This document shows positions 1-7,177 of a DNA stretch of 34,863 bases, in pieces; the stretch's first letter is position 1, and each line of letters begins with the position of its first letter. Origin of the DNA: an uncultured Oscillospiraceae bacterium (GTDB lineage Bacteria; Bacillota; Clostridia; Oscillospirales; Oscillospiraceae); NCBI GenBank assembly GCA_934591705.1, contig CAKTPM010000017.1, forward strand, positions 1 to 34,863, written 5' to 3'. Position numbers and translations under genes: made by a program. The notes below the pieces were generated by a model that made no database searches, was not told the DNA's origin, and was given only the letters and a program-made list of their open reading frames with translations.

Positions 1-572
1 CGGGCGATGCCGTAATGGCCCCACAGGTCGGGGCGGTTGGTCATGGACTTGTTGTCGATCTCCAGGATGATGTCGTTGAGCTCCAGCGCGTCGGCCAGGG
101 GGGTGCCGGCGGCGGCGGGGAAGGCGGAGAGATCCAGAATGTGGGCCTCCTCGTGGGTGGGGAAAAGATCCGCCAGGCCGATCTCCACGGCGCCGCAGAT
201 CATGCCGAAGCTGGCCACGCCCCGGAGCTTGCTCTCCTTGATCTCCACGGGCTCGCCCTCGCCGTGCCAGCGGCACATGGCGCCGGGCTTGGCCACGGCC
301 ACCTTCTGCCCCACAAAGAGGTTGGTGCCGCCGCAGACGATGTCCTTCACCTCGCCGCCGATGTCCACCTTGCACACCTGCAGCTTGTCGGCATTGGGAT
401 GGGGCTCGATGGCGCTGATGACGCCCACCACCATGTGGGCGAACTGCGCGCCGAGGTCGGTGGCGTCCTCCACCTCCACGGTGGACATGGTCAGGTCGAA
501 GGAAAGGCGCTTGAGGTCCATATCGTCAGGGAGTTTTACATAGTCCTTGACCCAATTCAGAGAAACTTTCAT
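1..572 (-). CDS. pheT: Phenylalanine--tRNA ligase beta subunit, N-terminal part (runs off the left edge)
   Basis: This is the start of the beta subunit of the (alpha-beta)2 phenylalanyl-tRNA synthetase, which charges tRNA-Phe in the cytoplasm. Only about 190 residues are inside the window. They begin MKVSLNWVKDYVKL, typical of PheT, and continue into the EMAP/OB-fold tRNA-binding domain (about residues 40-150: HPNADKLQVCKVDIGG, then IVCGGTN and KLRGVASFGMICG). They end in the start of the B3/B4 core (DIILEIDNKSMTNRPDLWGH). The editing and C-terminal anticodon-binding domains lie outside. The ATG at 572-570 follows GGGAGG at good spacing and sits 19 bp after the pheS stop, so pheS-pheT is one operon under the Phe T-box. 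The identification is secure. It is partial only because of the window edge. Confidence 0.96.
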   Translation of the reverse strand, partial: MKVSLNWVKDYVKLPDDMDLKRLSFDLTMSTVEVEDATDLGAQFAHMVVGVISAIEPHPNADKLQVCKVDIGGEVKDIVCGGTNLFVGQKVAVAKPGAMCRWHGEGEPVEIKESKLRGVASFGMICGAVEIGLADLFPTHEEAHILDLSAFPAAAGTPLADALELNDIILEIDNKSMTNRPDLWGHYGIA

Positions 573-591
573 TTGTCACATCCTCCCTTTC

Positions 592-1629
592 TCAGTGGAA
601 CTGCTTCAGGAACCGCAGATCGGCGCTGTGGAACAGGCGCACATCGTCTACACCGTAGCGCATCATCACCAGACGGTCCAGGCCGATGTTCACATAGAAG
701 CCGGTGTACTCGTCGGGGTCCAGGCCGGCGGCTTTCAGCACATTGGGGTGGGGGGTGCCGCCGGGCATGATCTCGATCCAGCCCACATGCTTGCACACGC
801 TGCAGCCCTTGCCGCCGCAGACCAGGCAGCCCATGTCGATCTCAAAGCCGGGCTCCACAAAGGGGAAGAAGCCCGCCCGCATCCGCACCGGCACATCCCG
901 GCCAAAGACCTTCGAGAGGATGCTCTTGATCATCACCTTGCCGGAGGCGAAGGTGAAGTCCTTGTCCACGATGAGGGCCTCATACTGGAAGAAGGCACGC
1001 TCGTGGCGGGCGTCGGTGGTTTCATTGCGGTACACATGCCCGGGGTAGACAAAGCGGTAAGGGGGCTTGTGGGTCTGCATGTAGCGCACGGAGCCGCCGG
1101 TGAGGTGGGGCCGCAGACACAGCTTATCCCAGCATTCGCCCTTGTCGTGTCCCTCCAGCCAATAGGTGTCCATGCTCTCCCGGGCCGGATGGTTGGGGGG
1201 GAAGTTCAGATTGTCGAAGCCGTAGAGCTCGCTGGTGATGTCGTCCTCCTCAAAGATCTCAAAGCCCATGGAGCGGAAGGCGTCGTTGAGGTCGTAGCAC
1301 ATCTGGGTGATGGGGTGCAGGCCGCCCTCGGGGGGCAGGAGGCCGGGCACGGTGATGTCAAAGTCCGCGTCCACCTCGGAGGCCTTCATCTTCAGCTCAT
1401 TGCGCCGCTCCTCAATGATGGCCGTGAGCTTGTTTTTGGCGGCGTTCACCGCCTGGCCCATCTCCGGCCGCAGGGCCACATCCAGCTTGGGCAGCTCCTT
1501 CATCAGCCCGGTGACGGAGCCGGTCTTGCCGAGAAGCATCGCCTTGACATCTTGCAGTTCCGTTTCGTTTTTCGCCGCCGCGATGCGCTCGGCGCCCTCC
1601 CGGAGCAGCAGTTCGAGTTTTTCTTTCAT
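592..1629 (-). CDS. pheS: Phenylalanine--tRNA ligase alpha subunit
   Basis: This is the catalytic alpha subunit of phenylalanyl-tRNA synthetase, 345 aa, the usual length. Residues 1-90 form the N-terminal coiled coil that contacts tRNA (MKEKLELLLREGAERI). The class II core follows: motif 2 around VYRNETTDARHERAFFQYEAL and motif 3 near GLDRLVMMRYGVDDVR. Just before the motif 3 half is a CxxC...CxxC cluster (CLVCGGKGCSVCKHVGW) that probably binds zinc and occurs in other clostridial PheS proteins. I chose the ATG at 1629-1627 because AAAGGAGG lies just upstream. The frame stays open further upstream, but that extension lies inside the T-box terminator and does not resemble PheS. It is transcribed with pheT and controlled by the T-box at 1677-1930. 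Confidence 0.97.
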   Translation of the reverse strand: MKEKLELLLREGAERIAAAKNETELQDVKAMLLGKTGSVTGLMKELPKLDVALRPEMGQAVNAAKNKLTAIIEERRNELKMKASEVDADFDITVPGLLPPEGGLHPITQMCYDLNDAFRSMGFEIFEEDDITSELYGFDNLNFPPNHPARESMDTYWLEGHDKGECWDKLCLRPHLTGGSVRYMQTHKPPYRFVYPGHVYRNETTDARHERAFFQYEALIVDKDFTFASGKVMIKSILSKVFGRDVPVRMRAGFFPFVEPGFEIDMGCLVCGGKGCSVCKHVGWIEIMPGGTPHPNVLKAAGLDPDEYTGFYVNIGLDRLVMMRYGVDDVRLFHSADLRFLKQFH

Positions 1630-1675
1630 GTGTGTATCGTTCCTCCTTTGGAGTTTTTTCAGCGTGCGGGGGCAG

Positions 1676-1930
1676 CAAAAAAGCCCTCCGCCCCTGTGAA
1701 AACAGGGACGAAAGGCATCCTTCCGCGGTACCACCCGACTTCGCGGGCCGCATGTCCCGCGCACTTGTGAGCTCATAACGGCGGCCAGCCGTCCGCGCAT
1801 TTCCTCGCGGCCGCTCCCGGGCGAACACCTCGCTGCGCCATCGGACGGCTTTCAGCCGCTGACCGTCCTTCTCTGCATGGCACCCCTGCGGGGATTTTCC
1901 CGTTCTTTGCGTTTTCCTTCTTCGCTATTC
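1676..1930 (-). promoter_or_regulatory. T-box riboswitch leader of pheST (tRNA-Phe sensing)
   Basis: Read on the minus strand, this leader carries the T-box signature GGGTGGTACCGCGG (1722-1736). An intrinsic terminator follows: the stem GCCTTTCGTCCCTG / CAGGGGCGGAGGGC (about 1683-1717) and a T run at 1677-1682, just before the pheS ribosome site. Upstream, stem I shows the AGAGAAGGACGG... distal arm near 1855-1885. A TTC triplet at 1825-1823 (minus) is followed by one G and CCCG, which can pair with CGGG further 5'. I read TTC as the Phe specifier because the Ala T-box in this window has the same layout. Uncharged tRNA-Phe would bind and prevent termination. The family call is firm; the exact specifier is an inference. 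Confidence 0.93.
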
Positions 1931-1933
1931 TAT

Positions 1934-1962
1934 CTTATATCATATCCCGGAGAAAAGTGCAA
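1934..1962 (-). promoter_or_regulatory. Sigma-A-type promoter of pheST
   Basis: On the minus strand, TTGCAC (1962-1957) and TATAAG (1939-1934) are separated by 17 bp. This places the start of transcription at the 5' end of the T-box leader. Confidence 0.7.
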
Positions 1963-1998
1963 GAGCATTTTTTACTAACAAACTCTGCAAAAAAGTCA

Positions 1999-2030
1999 TT
2001 GACAGCTGTGATAGAATGTAGGAGTATGAA
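1999..2030 (+). promoter_or_regulatory. Possible promoter for nnrD
   Basis: A perfect -35 hexamer TTGACA (1999-2004) lies about 65 bp before the nnrD start. No good -10 is found at 17 bp; TATGAA at 2025-2030 (20 bp) is the nearest candidate. The assignment is tentative. Confidence 0.35.
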
Positions 2031-2067
2031 GAGGAATAAAGCGGCAGTGAAAAGGAGGTCCTCCGCC

Positions 2068-2934
2068 ATGCAGGAGCTGACACATGCCTATATCCGCGGA
2101 CTTCTCCCCCGGCGGGATCCCGAGGGTCATAAGGGCACCTTCGGCAGGGTGCTGGGGGTGTGCGGCAGCGTGGGCTATACCGGCGCGCCGGTGTTCGCCG
2201 CCCGGGCCGCCGTGCGCACCGGCAGCGGCCTTGTATTTCTGGCGGTGCCGGCGGCCGTGTGGCCGGTGGTGGCCGTCAAGACCGATGAGGCCATGGCCTT
2301 TCCCCTGCCGGAGCGTGAAGGGCGCCTTGCCCTGGCTGCCGAGGACGCCATCCGCTCCCGGGCCCAGGGCTGCGACGCCCTGCTCATCGGCTGCGGCCTG
2401 GGCCGGGGCGAGGAGACCGATGCCCTCTCCCGCCGGCTTTTGACCGTTCCCCGGCCCCTGGTGCTGGATGCCGACGGCATAAATGCCCTCCAGGGGCATA
2501 TAGATGCATTGACCTGCCGCCGAGACCTGCCCACGGTGCTCACACCCCACGAGGGGGAGTTTGCCCGGATCGGTGAGCTTGCCTCCGGCCGGGAAAAGGC
2601 GGCGGTATCCTTCGCGGCGGATAGAGGCGTGACTCTGGTGCTCAAGGGCCATCGCACCCTCATCGCCGCCCCGGACGGCCGCCTGGCGGTGAATCCCACC
2701 GGCAACTGCGGCATGGCCAAGGGCGGCAGCGGCGATGTGCTCTCCGGGATGATTTTGTCCCTCCTGGGCATGGGGCTGGACGCCTTTTCCGCCGCCTGCT
2801 GCGGCGTATATCTCCACGGCCTGGCCGGGGACATCGCCGCCCGGGAGCTGACGGAGTACGCCATGACCCCAACGGATATGGTGGAGCGCATCCCCTGCGC
2901 CTATAAAGAGATCCTGCAAGCGGACCTGGGATAA
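2068..2934 (+). CDS. nnrD: ADP/ATP-dependent NAD(P)H-hydrate dehydratase
   Basis: This ribokinase-fold enzyme repairs hydrated NADH/NADPH (the S-epimer) at the cost of ADP or ATP. It is 288 aa, the size of the stand-alone dehydratase domain. The NnrE epimerase domain that is often fused in front is absent. The recognisable blocks are GTFGRVLGVCGSVGYTGAP near the N-terminus, LVLDADGIN, LTPHEGEFARI, and the nucleotide-binding/catalytic loop MAKGGSGDVLSG with the catalytic Asp at about residue 223. The ATG at 2068 is chosen because AAAGGAGG lies 9 bp upstream; earlier in-frame codons have no ribosome site. It is followed after 26 bp by the lipoprotein gene and then alr, a plausible three-gene unit. 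The family assignment is secure. Cofactor preference (ADP or ATP) cannot be read from the sequence. Confidence 0.93.
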   Translation: MQELTHAYIRGLLPRRDPEGHKGTFGRVLGVCGSVGYTGAPVFAARAAVRTGSGLVFLAVPAAVWPVVAVKTDEAMAFPLPEREGRLALAAEDAIRSRAQGCDALLIGCGLGRGEETDALSRRLLTVPRPLVLDADGINALQGHIDALTCRRDLPTVLTPHEGEFARIGELASGREKAAVSFAADRGVTLVLKGHRTLIAAPDGRLAVNPTGNCGMAKGGSGDVLSGMILSLLGMGLDAFSAACCGVYLHGLAGDIAARELTEYAMTPTDMVERIPCAYKEILQADLG

Positions 2935-2960
2935 GGAAGGCCTCCGGAAAAGGAGGCAAT

Positions 2961-3542
2961 ATGAAAAAAGCACTGATTTTTACCCTGGCCCTGTGCCTGC
3001 TGCTCTGCGGCTGCGGCGCTAGGGAGGATGCCGCCATAGAGGGCATCCGGCAGCAGTATGCCAAGCTGGCCGCAGCCGAGATGGAGGCGGAGGTCACCCT
3101 CCACACCCCGGAGGAGGACCGCACCTTCACCCTGCAGTGCAGCTACACCCCGCAAAAGAGCACCGTTCGCGTGCTTGCCCCGGAGGAGCTGGCGGACATC
3201 ACCGCCACGGTGGAGGGGGAGCAGCTCACGGTGTCCTACGGCAAGCACATTCTCCCGGCGGGGACCCTCAGCGGCTTGTGCCCGGCCAATATGCTGCCCT
3301 ATCTGCTGCAGGCGGCAGCGGAGGGCTATCTGCGGGAATACGGCCGGGAGGAGAAGGAGGGCACCGCCTGCTGCCGGCTCACCCTCTGCACCTATGACGC
3401 CGGGAACCGGGAGCGGGTCTGCACCCTGTGGCTGGACGCCGATACGCTCATCCCCCGGTACGCCGAGGCGGCAGGGGAGGACGGCGCCGCGGCCCTGTCG
3501 GTGAAAATGCTCTCATTTCGTTGTGAACTCACGGAGGAATAA
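2961..3542 (+). CDS. Predicted lipoprotein of unknown function
   Basis: This is a 193-aa protein starting with a classic lipoprotein signal peptide: MKKALIFTLALCLLL followed by the lipobox LLCGC, with the lipidated Cys at about residue 19. The mature part is acidic and mixed alpha/beta, with several strand-like stretches (EVTLHTPEEDRTFTLQCSY, ITATVEGEQLTVSYGKHIL, RVCTLWLDADTLIPRYAEA). The arrangement of repeated beta hairpins and the phrase LDADTLIPRYAEA recall LolA/LppX-like lipoprotein carrier folds, but this is only an impression. AAAAGGAGG precedes the ATG, and the stop is 2 bp before the alr ATG, so it is translationally close to alr. That position suggests a cell-envelope role. It could equally be a lineage-specific lipoprotein with no link to alanine metabolism. 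Confidence 0.8.
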   Translation: MKKALIFTLALCLLLCGCGAREDAAIEGIRQQYAKLAAAEMEAEVTLHTPEEDRTFTLQCSYTPQKSTVRVLAPEELADITATVEGEQLTVSYGKHILPAGTLSGLCPANMLPYLLQAAAEGYLREYGREEKEGTACCRLTLCTYDAGNRERVCTLWLDADTLIPRYAEAAGEDGAAALSVKMLSFRCELTEE

Positions 3543-3544
3543 CC

Positions 3545-4714
3545 ATGGAATCTACACTCAGGAGAACATGGGCCCAGATCGACCTGGACGCCCTGGCCCA
3601 CAACTATGAAGCCCTGCGCCGCCGCATCGGCCCGGGGGTAAAATTTTTAGGCGTGGTGAAGGCGGATGCCTACGGCCACGGCGCCGTGGAGATCAGCCGT
3701 GTGCTGCAGGAGAAGGGCGCGGACTATCTGGCCGTCAGCAGCATTGACGAGGCCATGGAGCTGCGCCATGCCGGCATCACCATGCCCATCCTCATCCTGG
3801 GCCACACCCCCAAGGAGCAGGTGGGCAAGCTCATGGAAAACCGCATCACCCAGGCGGTGACCTGCGAGGCCAAGGCCCTGGAATACAGCGCCGAGGCGGT
3901 GCGTCTGGGGGGCACTCTCACCGTCCATATCAAGGTGGACAGCGGCATGTCCCGGCTTGGCTACCTCTGCGACGGGCCGCACTTTGAAACCGGTGTGGCG
4001 GGCATCCTCCACGCCTGCACCCTGCCGGGTCTGGAGGCCCAGGGCATCTTCACCCACTTCGCCGTCAGCGATGAGCCAGGGGAGGGGGATCGGGCCTATA
4101 CGCAGAGGCAGTTTGCTCTCTTCCGGCGGGTCATCGCCGCCGTGGAGGCGCGCTGGGGGCGGCGCTTTGCCCTGCACCACTGCGCCAACACCGGGGCAGT
4201 GGCCCGCTATCCCGAGACCTATATGGACATGGTGCGGCCGGGGCTCTTGCTCTATGGCTGCGGCGAGTTTGCCGCCGAGCTGGGCCTGAAGCCGGTGATG
4301 ACCCTCAAGACCACCGTCAGCACCATCAAGACCTACGCCCCGGGCACGGATATCAGCTATGGCCGGATGTTCACCACCGATCGGGTGACCCGGATGGGTG
4401 TTTTGCCCTACGGCTATGCCGACGGGTTTTTCCGCTGCCTTTCCAACCGCTGCTGCCTCATGACCGACGACGGCCCCGCCCCTCAGCGGGGCAGGATCTG
4501 CATGGATATGTGCATGCTCGACCTCACCGACGCCCCCCATGTCCAGGTGGGCGACGAGGTGGAGGTTTTCGGTGCCCGCAGCAGTGTCAACGACCTGGCC
4601 GCCCTGGCGGGCACTATCCCCTATGAGCTCACCTGCGCCGTGAGCCGCCGGGTGCCGCGGGTATACCTCCGGGGAGGCCGGGAAACGGCGCGGGAGCTGC
4701 TGCTGCGGAGCTGA
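3545..4714 (+). CDS. alr: Alanine racemase
   Basis: This PLP enzyme converts L-alanine to D-alanine for peptidoglycan. At 389 aa it has the normal family length. The N-terminal TIM barrel carries the PLP lysine K39 in VVKADAYGHGA. The second catalytic base, Tyr272, lies in DISYGRMFTT, followed by PYGYADGFFR and the RICMDMCMLDLT signature of the C-terminal beta domain. The substrate-tunnel region GMSRLGY is also present. The start ATG is 2 bp after the lipoprotein stop, with GGAGG in the end of that gene. It is followed by a bidirectional terminator and a convergent mazF gene. In Bacillus the alr gene also adjoins a MazF-type toxin, but there co-directionally. Confidence 0.97.
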   Translation: MESTLRRTWAQIDLDALAHNYEALRRRIGPGVKFLGVVKADAYGHGAVEISRVLQEKGADYLAVSSIDEAMELRHAGITMPILILGHTPKEQVGKLMENRITQAVTCEAKALEYSAEAVRLGGTLTVHIKVDSGMSRLGYLCDGPHFETGVAGILHACTLPGLEAQGIFTHFAVSDEPGEGDRAYTQRQFALFRRVIAAVEARWGRRFALHHCANTGAVARYPETYMDMVRPGLLLYGCGEFAAELGLKPVMTLKTTVSTIKTYAPGTDISYGRMFTTDRVTRMGVLPYGYADGFFRCLSNRCCLMTDDGPAPQRGRICMDMCMLDLTDAPHVQVGDEVEVFGARSSVNDLAALAGTIPYELTCAVSRRVPRVYLRGGRETARELLLRS

Positions 4715-4733
4715 AGGCCGCCGGGCCATACAA

Positions 4734-4767
4734 AAATGACCGCCTGCCTGCATGCAGACGGTCATTT
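4734..4767. terminator. Bidirectional terminator between alr and mazF
   Basis: AAATGACCG and CGGTCATTT form a stem around a loop that contains the palindrome CTGCATGCAG. It lies 19 bp after the alr stop and directly next to the mazF stop, with A/T-rich flanks on both sides. Confidence 0.7.
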
Positions 4768-4768
4768 C

Positions 4769-5134
4769 TTATACCAGCCGCTCTCTGTTGAGCCCGAAGC
4801 TCACGGCGATGGCGTTGTCCACCTTCTCCATCACCGCGCTGTCCAGGTGCCCCATGCACTGGCGCAGGCGCTTTTTATCCAGGGTGCGTATCTGCTCCAG
4901 CAGCACCACCGATTCCCGGGGCAGACCGTAGCTCTGGGCGGCCAGCTCAATGTGGGTGGGCAGCTTGGCCTTGCCCATCTGGCTGGTGATGGCGGCGGCG
5001 ATCACCGTGGGGCTGTGGCGGTTGCCGGTGTCGTTCTGCACGATCAGCACCGGGCGGATGCCGCCCTGCTCGCTGCCGACCACCGGGCTCAGATCGGCAT
5101 AGTATATCTCCCCGCGTTTTACATTGGTATCCAC
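4769..5134 (-). CDS. mazF: PemK/MazF-family endoribonuclease toxin (no adjacent antitoxin)
   Basis: This is a 121-aa protein of the MazF/EndoA/PemK family, which cleaves mRNA at short sequence motifs. The N-terminal block VKRGEIYYADLSPVVGSEQGGIRPVLIVQND contains the conserved substrate-loop Arg-Pro. IAAAITSQMGKAKLPTHIEL follows, with the conserved catalytic Thr/Ser region and the E...QIRTLDKKRL C-terminal helix. The start codon is GTG at 5134-5132 (MDTN...), with GGAG about 11 bp upstream. No small RHH or AbrB-like antitoxin gene lies upstream on the same strand (5135-5400), unlike ndoAI-ndoA of Bacillus. The gene faces alr and is separated from nrdR by a stretch rich in stem-loops. The family call is firm. 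Whether it is an active toxin or a domesticated regulator is open. Confidence 0.9.
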   Translation of the reverse strand: MDTNVKRGEIYYADLSPVVGSEQGGIRPVLIVQNDTGNRHSPTVIAAAITSQMGKAKLPTHIELAAQSYGLPRESVVLLEQIRTLDKKRLRQCMGHLDSAVMEKVDNAIAVSFGLNRERLV

Positions 5135-5160
5135 TCGTGTTCACACTCCGAAGCCAAGAG

Positions 5161-5262
5161 TACCCGCGTGGACGGGTCAGGTGCATTGTTCCACGGGCCG
5201 TGGGATTTTATACCCCGAGACGGTAGTTTCCGCCTCAGGGTATCCTATGCCGCTGTACGGCA
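5161..5262 (-). ncRNA. Stem-loop-rich stretch upstream of mazF, possible structured RNA
   Basis: Four hairpins occur in about 100 bp of non-coding DNA: 5248-5262 (TGCCG/CGGCA), 5210-5243 (14-bp arms), 5191-5203 (CCACG/CGTGG) and 5162-5177 (ACCCG/CGGGT). In the long stem, the two positions that mismatch on the plus strand become G-U pairs on the minus strand. All 14 positions can therefore pair in a minus-strand transcript, which points to an RNA reading toward mazF. I see no convincing promoter just upstream on the minus strand. It may be a mazF 5' leader, an independent small RNA, or a dispersed palindromic element. Confidence 0.4.
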
Positions 5263-5349
5263 GTGGGTGCGGCGGGGAAAAAGCCGGCGGTATTCGCAAA
5301 AAGTGGGGAAAAAGTAAAAAAAAGACTACCATTTTCCCGGTGAGTGTGG

Positions 5350-5355
5350 TAAAAT
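5350..5355 (+). promoter_or_regulatory. Probable extended -10 box for nrdR
   Basis: TGTGGTAAAAT contains a good -10 (TAAAAT), 46 bp before the nrdR start. No clear -35 is seen 17 bp upstream. The A-rich tract at 5298-5323, including AAAAAGTGGGGAAAAA, lies directly upstream. Confidence 0.45.
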
Positions 5356-5401
5356 AACAAAAAATAATGGTCTCGCCGTAGATCGAGGAGGGTATCGGTA
5401 T

Positions 5402-5857
5402 ATGAAATGCCCCTATTGTGGTTATAAGGAAAGCAAAGTGGTGGACTCCCGTCCCGCCGATGAAAACGCCAGCATCCGCCGCCGCCGGGAATGCCTGAAG
5501 TGCGAAAAGCGCTTCACCACCTATGAAACGGTGGAGAACCTGCCCATGGTGGTCATCAAGAAGGACGGCAGCCGCCAGAGCTTTGACCGCAATAAGATCC
5601 TGCGGGGCATCCAGCGCTCCTGCGAAAAGCGCCCGGTGAGCATGGCGGACATGGAGCGCATGACTACCGAGATCGAGCAGGACATCCAGAACTCCCTGGA
5701 GCGGGAGGTAAGCGCCGAGGCGGTGGGCGCCAAGGTCATGGAGAAGCTCAAGGCCGCCGACGAGGTGGCCTATGTGCGCTTCGCCAGCGTGTACCGTCAG
5801 TTCAAGGACATCAATACCTTTATGGAGGAGCTCAACAAGATCCTGGCCGAAAAATAA
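5402..5857 (+). CDS. nrdR: Transcriptional repressor NrdR
   Basis: NrdR is a zinc-ribbon/ATP-cone regulator that represses ribonucleotide reductase genes when dATP is high. The 151-aa protein matches the family in length and order. The zinc ribbon has C3, C6, C31 and C34 (MKCPYCGY ... RRRECLKCEKRFTTYE). The ATP-cone domain follows, running from about VVIKKDGSRQSFDRNKIL to the conserved YVRFASVYRQFKDINTF near the C-terminus. GAGGAGGG precedes the ATG. No ribonucleotide reductase gene is in the window, and I found no pair of NrdR boxes in the upstream region. It appears to be a single-gene transcript ended by the hairpin at 5933-5954. Confidence 0.97.
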   Translation: MKCPYCGYKESKVVDSRPADENASIRRRRECLKCEKRFTTYETVENLPMVVIKKDGSRQSFDRNKILRGIQRSCEKRPVSMADMERMTTEIEQDIQNSLEREVSAEAVGAKVMEKLKAADEVAYVRFASVYRQFKDINTFMEELNKILAEK

Positions 5858-5932
5858 GTCCCAATTCGACTTTGTGTTCCCGATAAAATCTGCATGAATA
5901 CTAAGTGAATACACTGTATAAATACCAAAAGA

Positions 5933-5954
5933 CGCTCAGAAATGAGCGCCTTTT
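5933..5954 (+). terminator. Terminator after nrdR
   Basis: The stem CGCTCA/TGAGCG with a GAAA loop is followed by CCTTTT. It sits about 75 bp after the nrdR stop. Confidence 0.7.
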
Positions 5955-5999
5955 CTTGTATGGGCAAAGTGAGCAAAAACAACTTCTATTATATGAGTG

Positions 6000-6028
6000 T
6001 TGACATACATAATTGCAGTTGATATACT
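6000..6028 (+). promoter_or_regulatory. Consensus promoter of the LRR lipoprotein
   Basis: A perfect TTGACA (6000-6005) and TATACT (6023-6028) are separated by 17 bp. This is the closest match to the sigma-A consensus in this part of the window and drives only the LRR lipoprotein gene. Confidence 0.8.
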
Positions 6029-6066
6029 AAAACAGCCATAACGATCATGTGAATGGAGAGATACTC

Positions 6067-6957
6067 ATGAAGAAATTTACGGCTTTACTTTTGGCCTTCA
6101 TACTGGTGATTGGACTGACGGCCTGCGGCTCTGGCACTGGAGCCGGAAATGGCACCGGTTCTGGTAATACCTCGACAGGTGGAATTTCAAAGAGTTCGCA
6201 GGAGTTTATTGACGCGATCAATGCTGAAAATGCAGAGGAAAAGGGCGTATGCGGTGCAGACTTGACATGGTATTATAAGGACAATGTACTTGTCATCAAG
6301 GGTACTGGGCCGATGAATGACTACGATTTCTTTCGTGGGATTGAGGCACCGTGGTATGACAAAGGATTGATGGATAAGATACATTGGCTGATTATTGAGG
6401 AAGGCGTTACATCTATAGGAGATAGTGCTTTTGAGGGTATAAGAATCTTATCTAAAGCTGAGTTACCAAGTACTATTGAAACGATAGGTGACAGTGCTTT
6501 CGATGGCTGTTTGGATCTGTCTTTGATTACAATACCGGACAGCGTTACAACAATAGGTAGCCATGCTTTTTTTAACTGTAACTCTCTTCCTTCGATCACA
6601 ATACCAAGCAGCGTTACAACAATAGGCAGTTTTGTTTTTTATGGATGTGGTGCTCTGTCTTCGATTACAATACCGAGTAATGTGACAGAAATAGGAGACA
6701 GTGCTTTCTTTGGTTGTGAATCTCTGTCTTCAGTTACAATACCAAGCAGCGTGGCAGAAATTGGTGATAGTGCATTTCGATATTGCGATTCGCTTACTTC
6801 TGTCACATTTGAGGGGGATGCTCCTGAAATGGTATATACTGATGGTAACGGTATATTTGATGGCTGCGAATTAGAGCAATTGACTGTGACTTATAGCGGC
6901 TCCGGCTTTGAGCCGCTGATTGAAGCATATCCGGAGATTAACTGGGTAAAGAAGTAA
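6067..6957 (+). CDS. BspA-type leucine-rich-repeat surface lipoprotein
   Basis: This 296-aa predicted lipoprotein has a signal peptide MKKFTALLLAFILVIGLTAC (lipidated Cys20) followed by a Gly/Ser/Thr/Asn-rich linker. An N-terminal region (about residues 45-110, CGADLTWYYKDNVLVIKGTGPMNDY) matches the segment usually found in front of LRR_5 repeats. Six 23-residue repeats of the type SVTTIGSxAFxxCxSLxSITIPS then span about residues 113-250, with a short capping C-terminus ending INWVKK. BspA-like proteins bind host matrix or other cells, so surface adhesion is plausible but unproven. I prefer the ATG at 6067 (GGAGAG upstream) to an in-frame GTG at 6049. The gene is clearly more AT-rich than all neighbours, with A/T-ending codons. 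It has its own consensus promoter and terminator, and sits alone between two housekeeping units. Recent acquisition is likely. Confidence 0.9.
   Translation: MKKFTALLLAFILVIGLTACGSGTGAGNGTGSGNTSTGGISKSSQEFIDAINAENAEEKGVCGADLTWYYKDNVLVIKGTGPMNDYDFFRGIEAPWYDKGLMDKIHWLIIEEGVTSIGDSAFEGIRILSKAELPSTIETIGDSAFDGCLDLSLITIPDSVTTIGSHAFFNCNSLPSITIPSSVTTIGSFVFYGCGALSSITIPSNVTEIGDSAFFGCESLSSVTIPSSVAEIGDSAFRYCDSLTSVTFEGDAPEMVYTDGNGIFDGCELEQLTVTYSGSGFEPLIEAYPEINWVKK
6403..6816 (+). repeat. Six tandem 69-bp (23-codon) LRR_5 repeats
   Basis: Units start at 6403, 6472, 6541, 6610, 6679 and 6748. They share nucleotide blocks such as GTTACAACAATAGG and ATTACAATACC. Units 3 and 4 are the most alike, suggesting recent duplication within the gene. 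Confidence 0.88.
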
Positions 6958-6976
6958 CTCAAGCATACAAGATAGT

Positions 6977-7008
6977 AAAAGGCAGTATCCCTGTGGATAC
7001 TGCCTTTT
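6977..7008 (+). terminator. Terminator of the LRR lipoprotein gene
   Basis: AAAAGGCAGTATCC and GGATACTGCCTTTT form a perfect 14-bp stem with loop CTGT. It is 20 bp after the stop codon. Confidence 0.88.
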
Positions 7009-7107
7009 CTTATGCCCATAATGAATATTTCTGCACTGGCATTCACCAGCCATACTCTGGGAACACAAAAGGGAATTGGGAGAAAAATAAAAAGCAAAGA
7101 AAGCGAA

Positions 7108-7135
7108 AGAGGAGCCGAGCCGGCTCCTCTTTTTA
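7108..7135 (+). terminator. Second intrinsic terminator at the edge of the AT-rich insert
   Basis: GAGGAGCCG (7109-7117) and CGGCTCCTC (7121-7129) are followed by TTTTT. It may be a left-over terminator from the ancestral nrdR/rpoD junction. The surrounding 7013-7180 holds no gene I can support. Confidence 0.75.
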
Positions 7136-7177
7136 TTATAATTATGTCCAAGATAAGCTTGTGCATGAGCTTGTGTC

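Noticed and set aside
547..1770. Open frame antisense to pheS
   Set aside because: It overlaps pheS and the T-box completely and shows the low-information His/Gly/Leu composition of a shadow frame.
1630..1800. N-terminal extension of pheS to an upstream ATG
   Set aside because: The extension would be translated from the T-box and its terminator, and does not match PheS; a good ribosome site marks the ATG at 1629.
6403..6816. Regular repeats as a CRISPR array
   Set aside because: The units are contiguous 69-bp in-frame coding repeats without spacers; they encode LRR_5 repeats.
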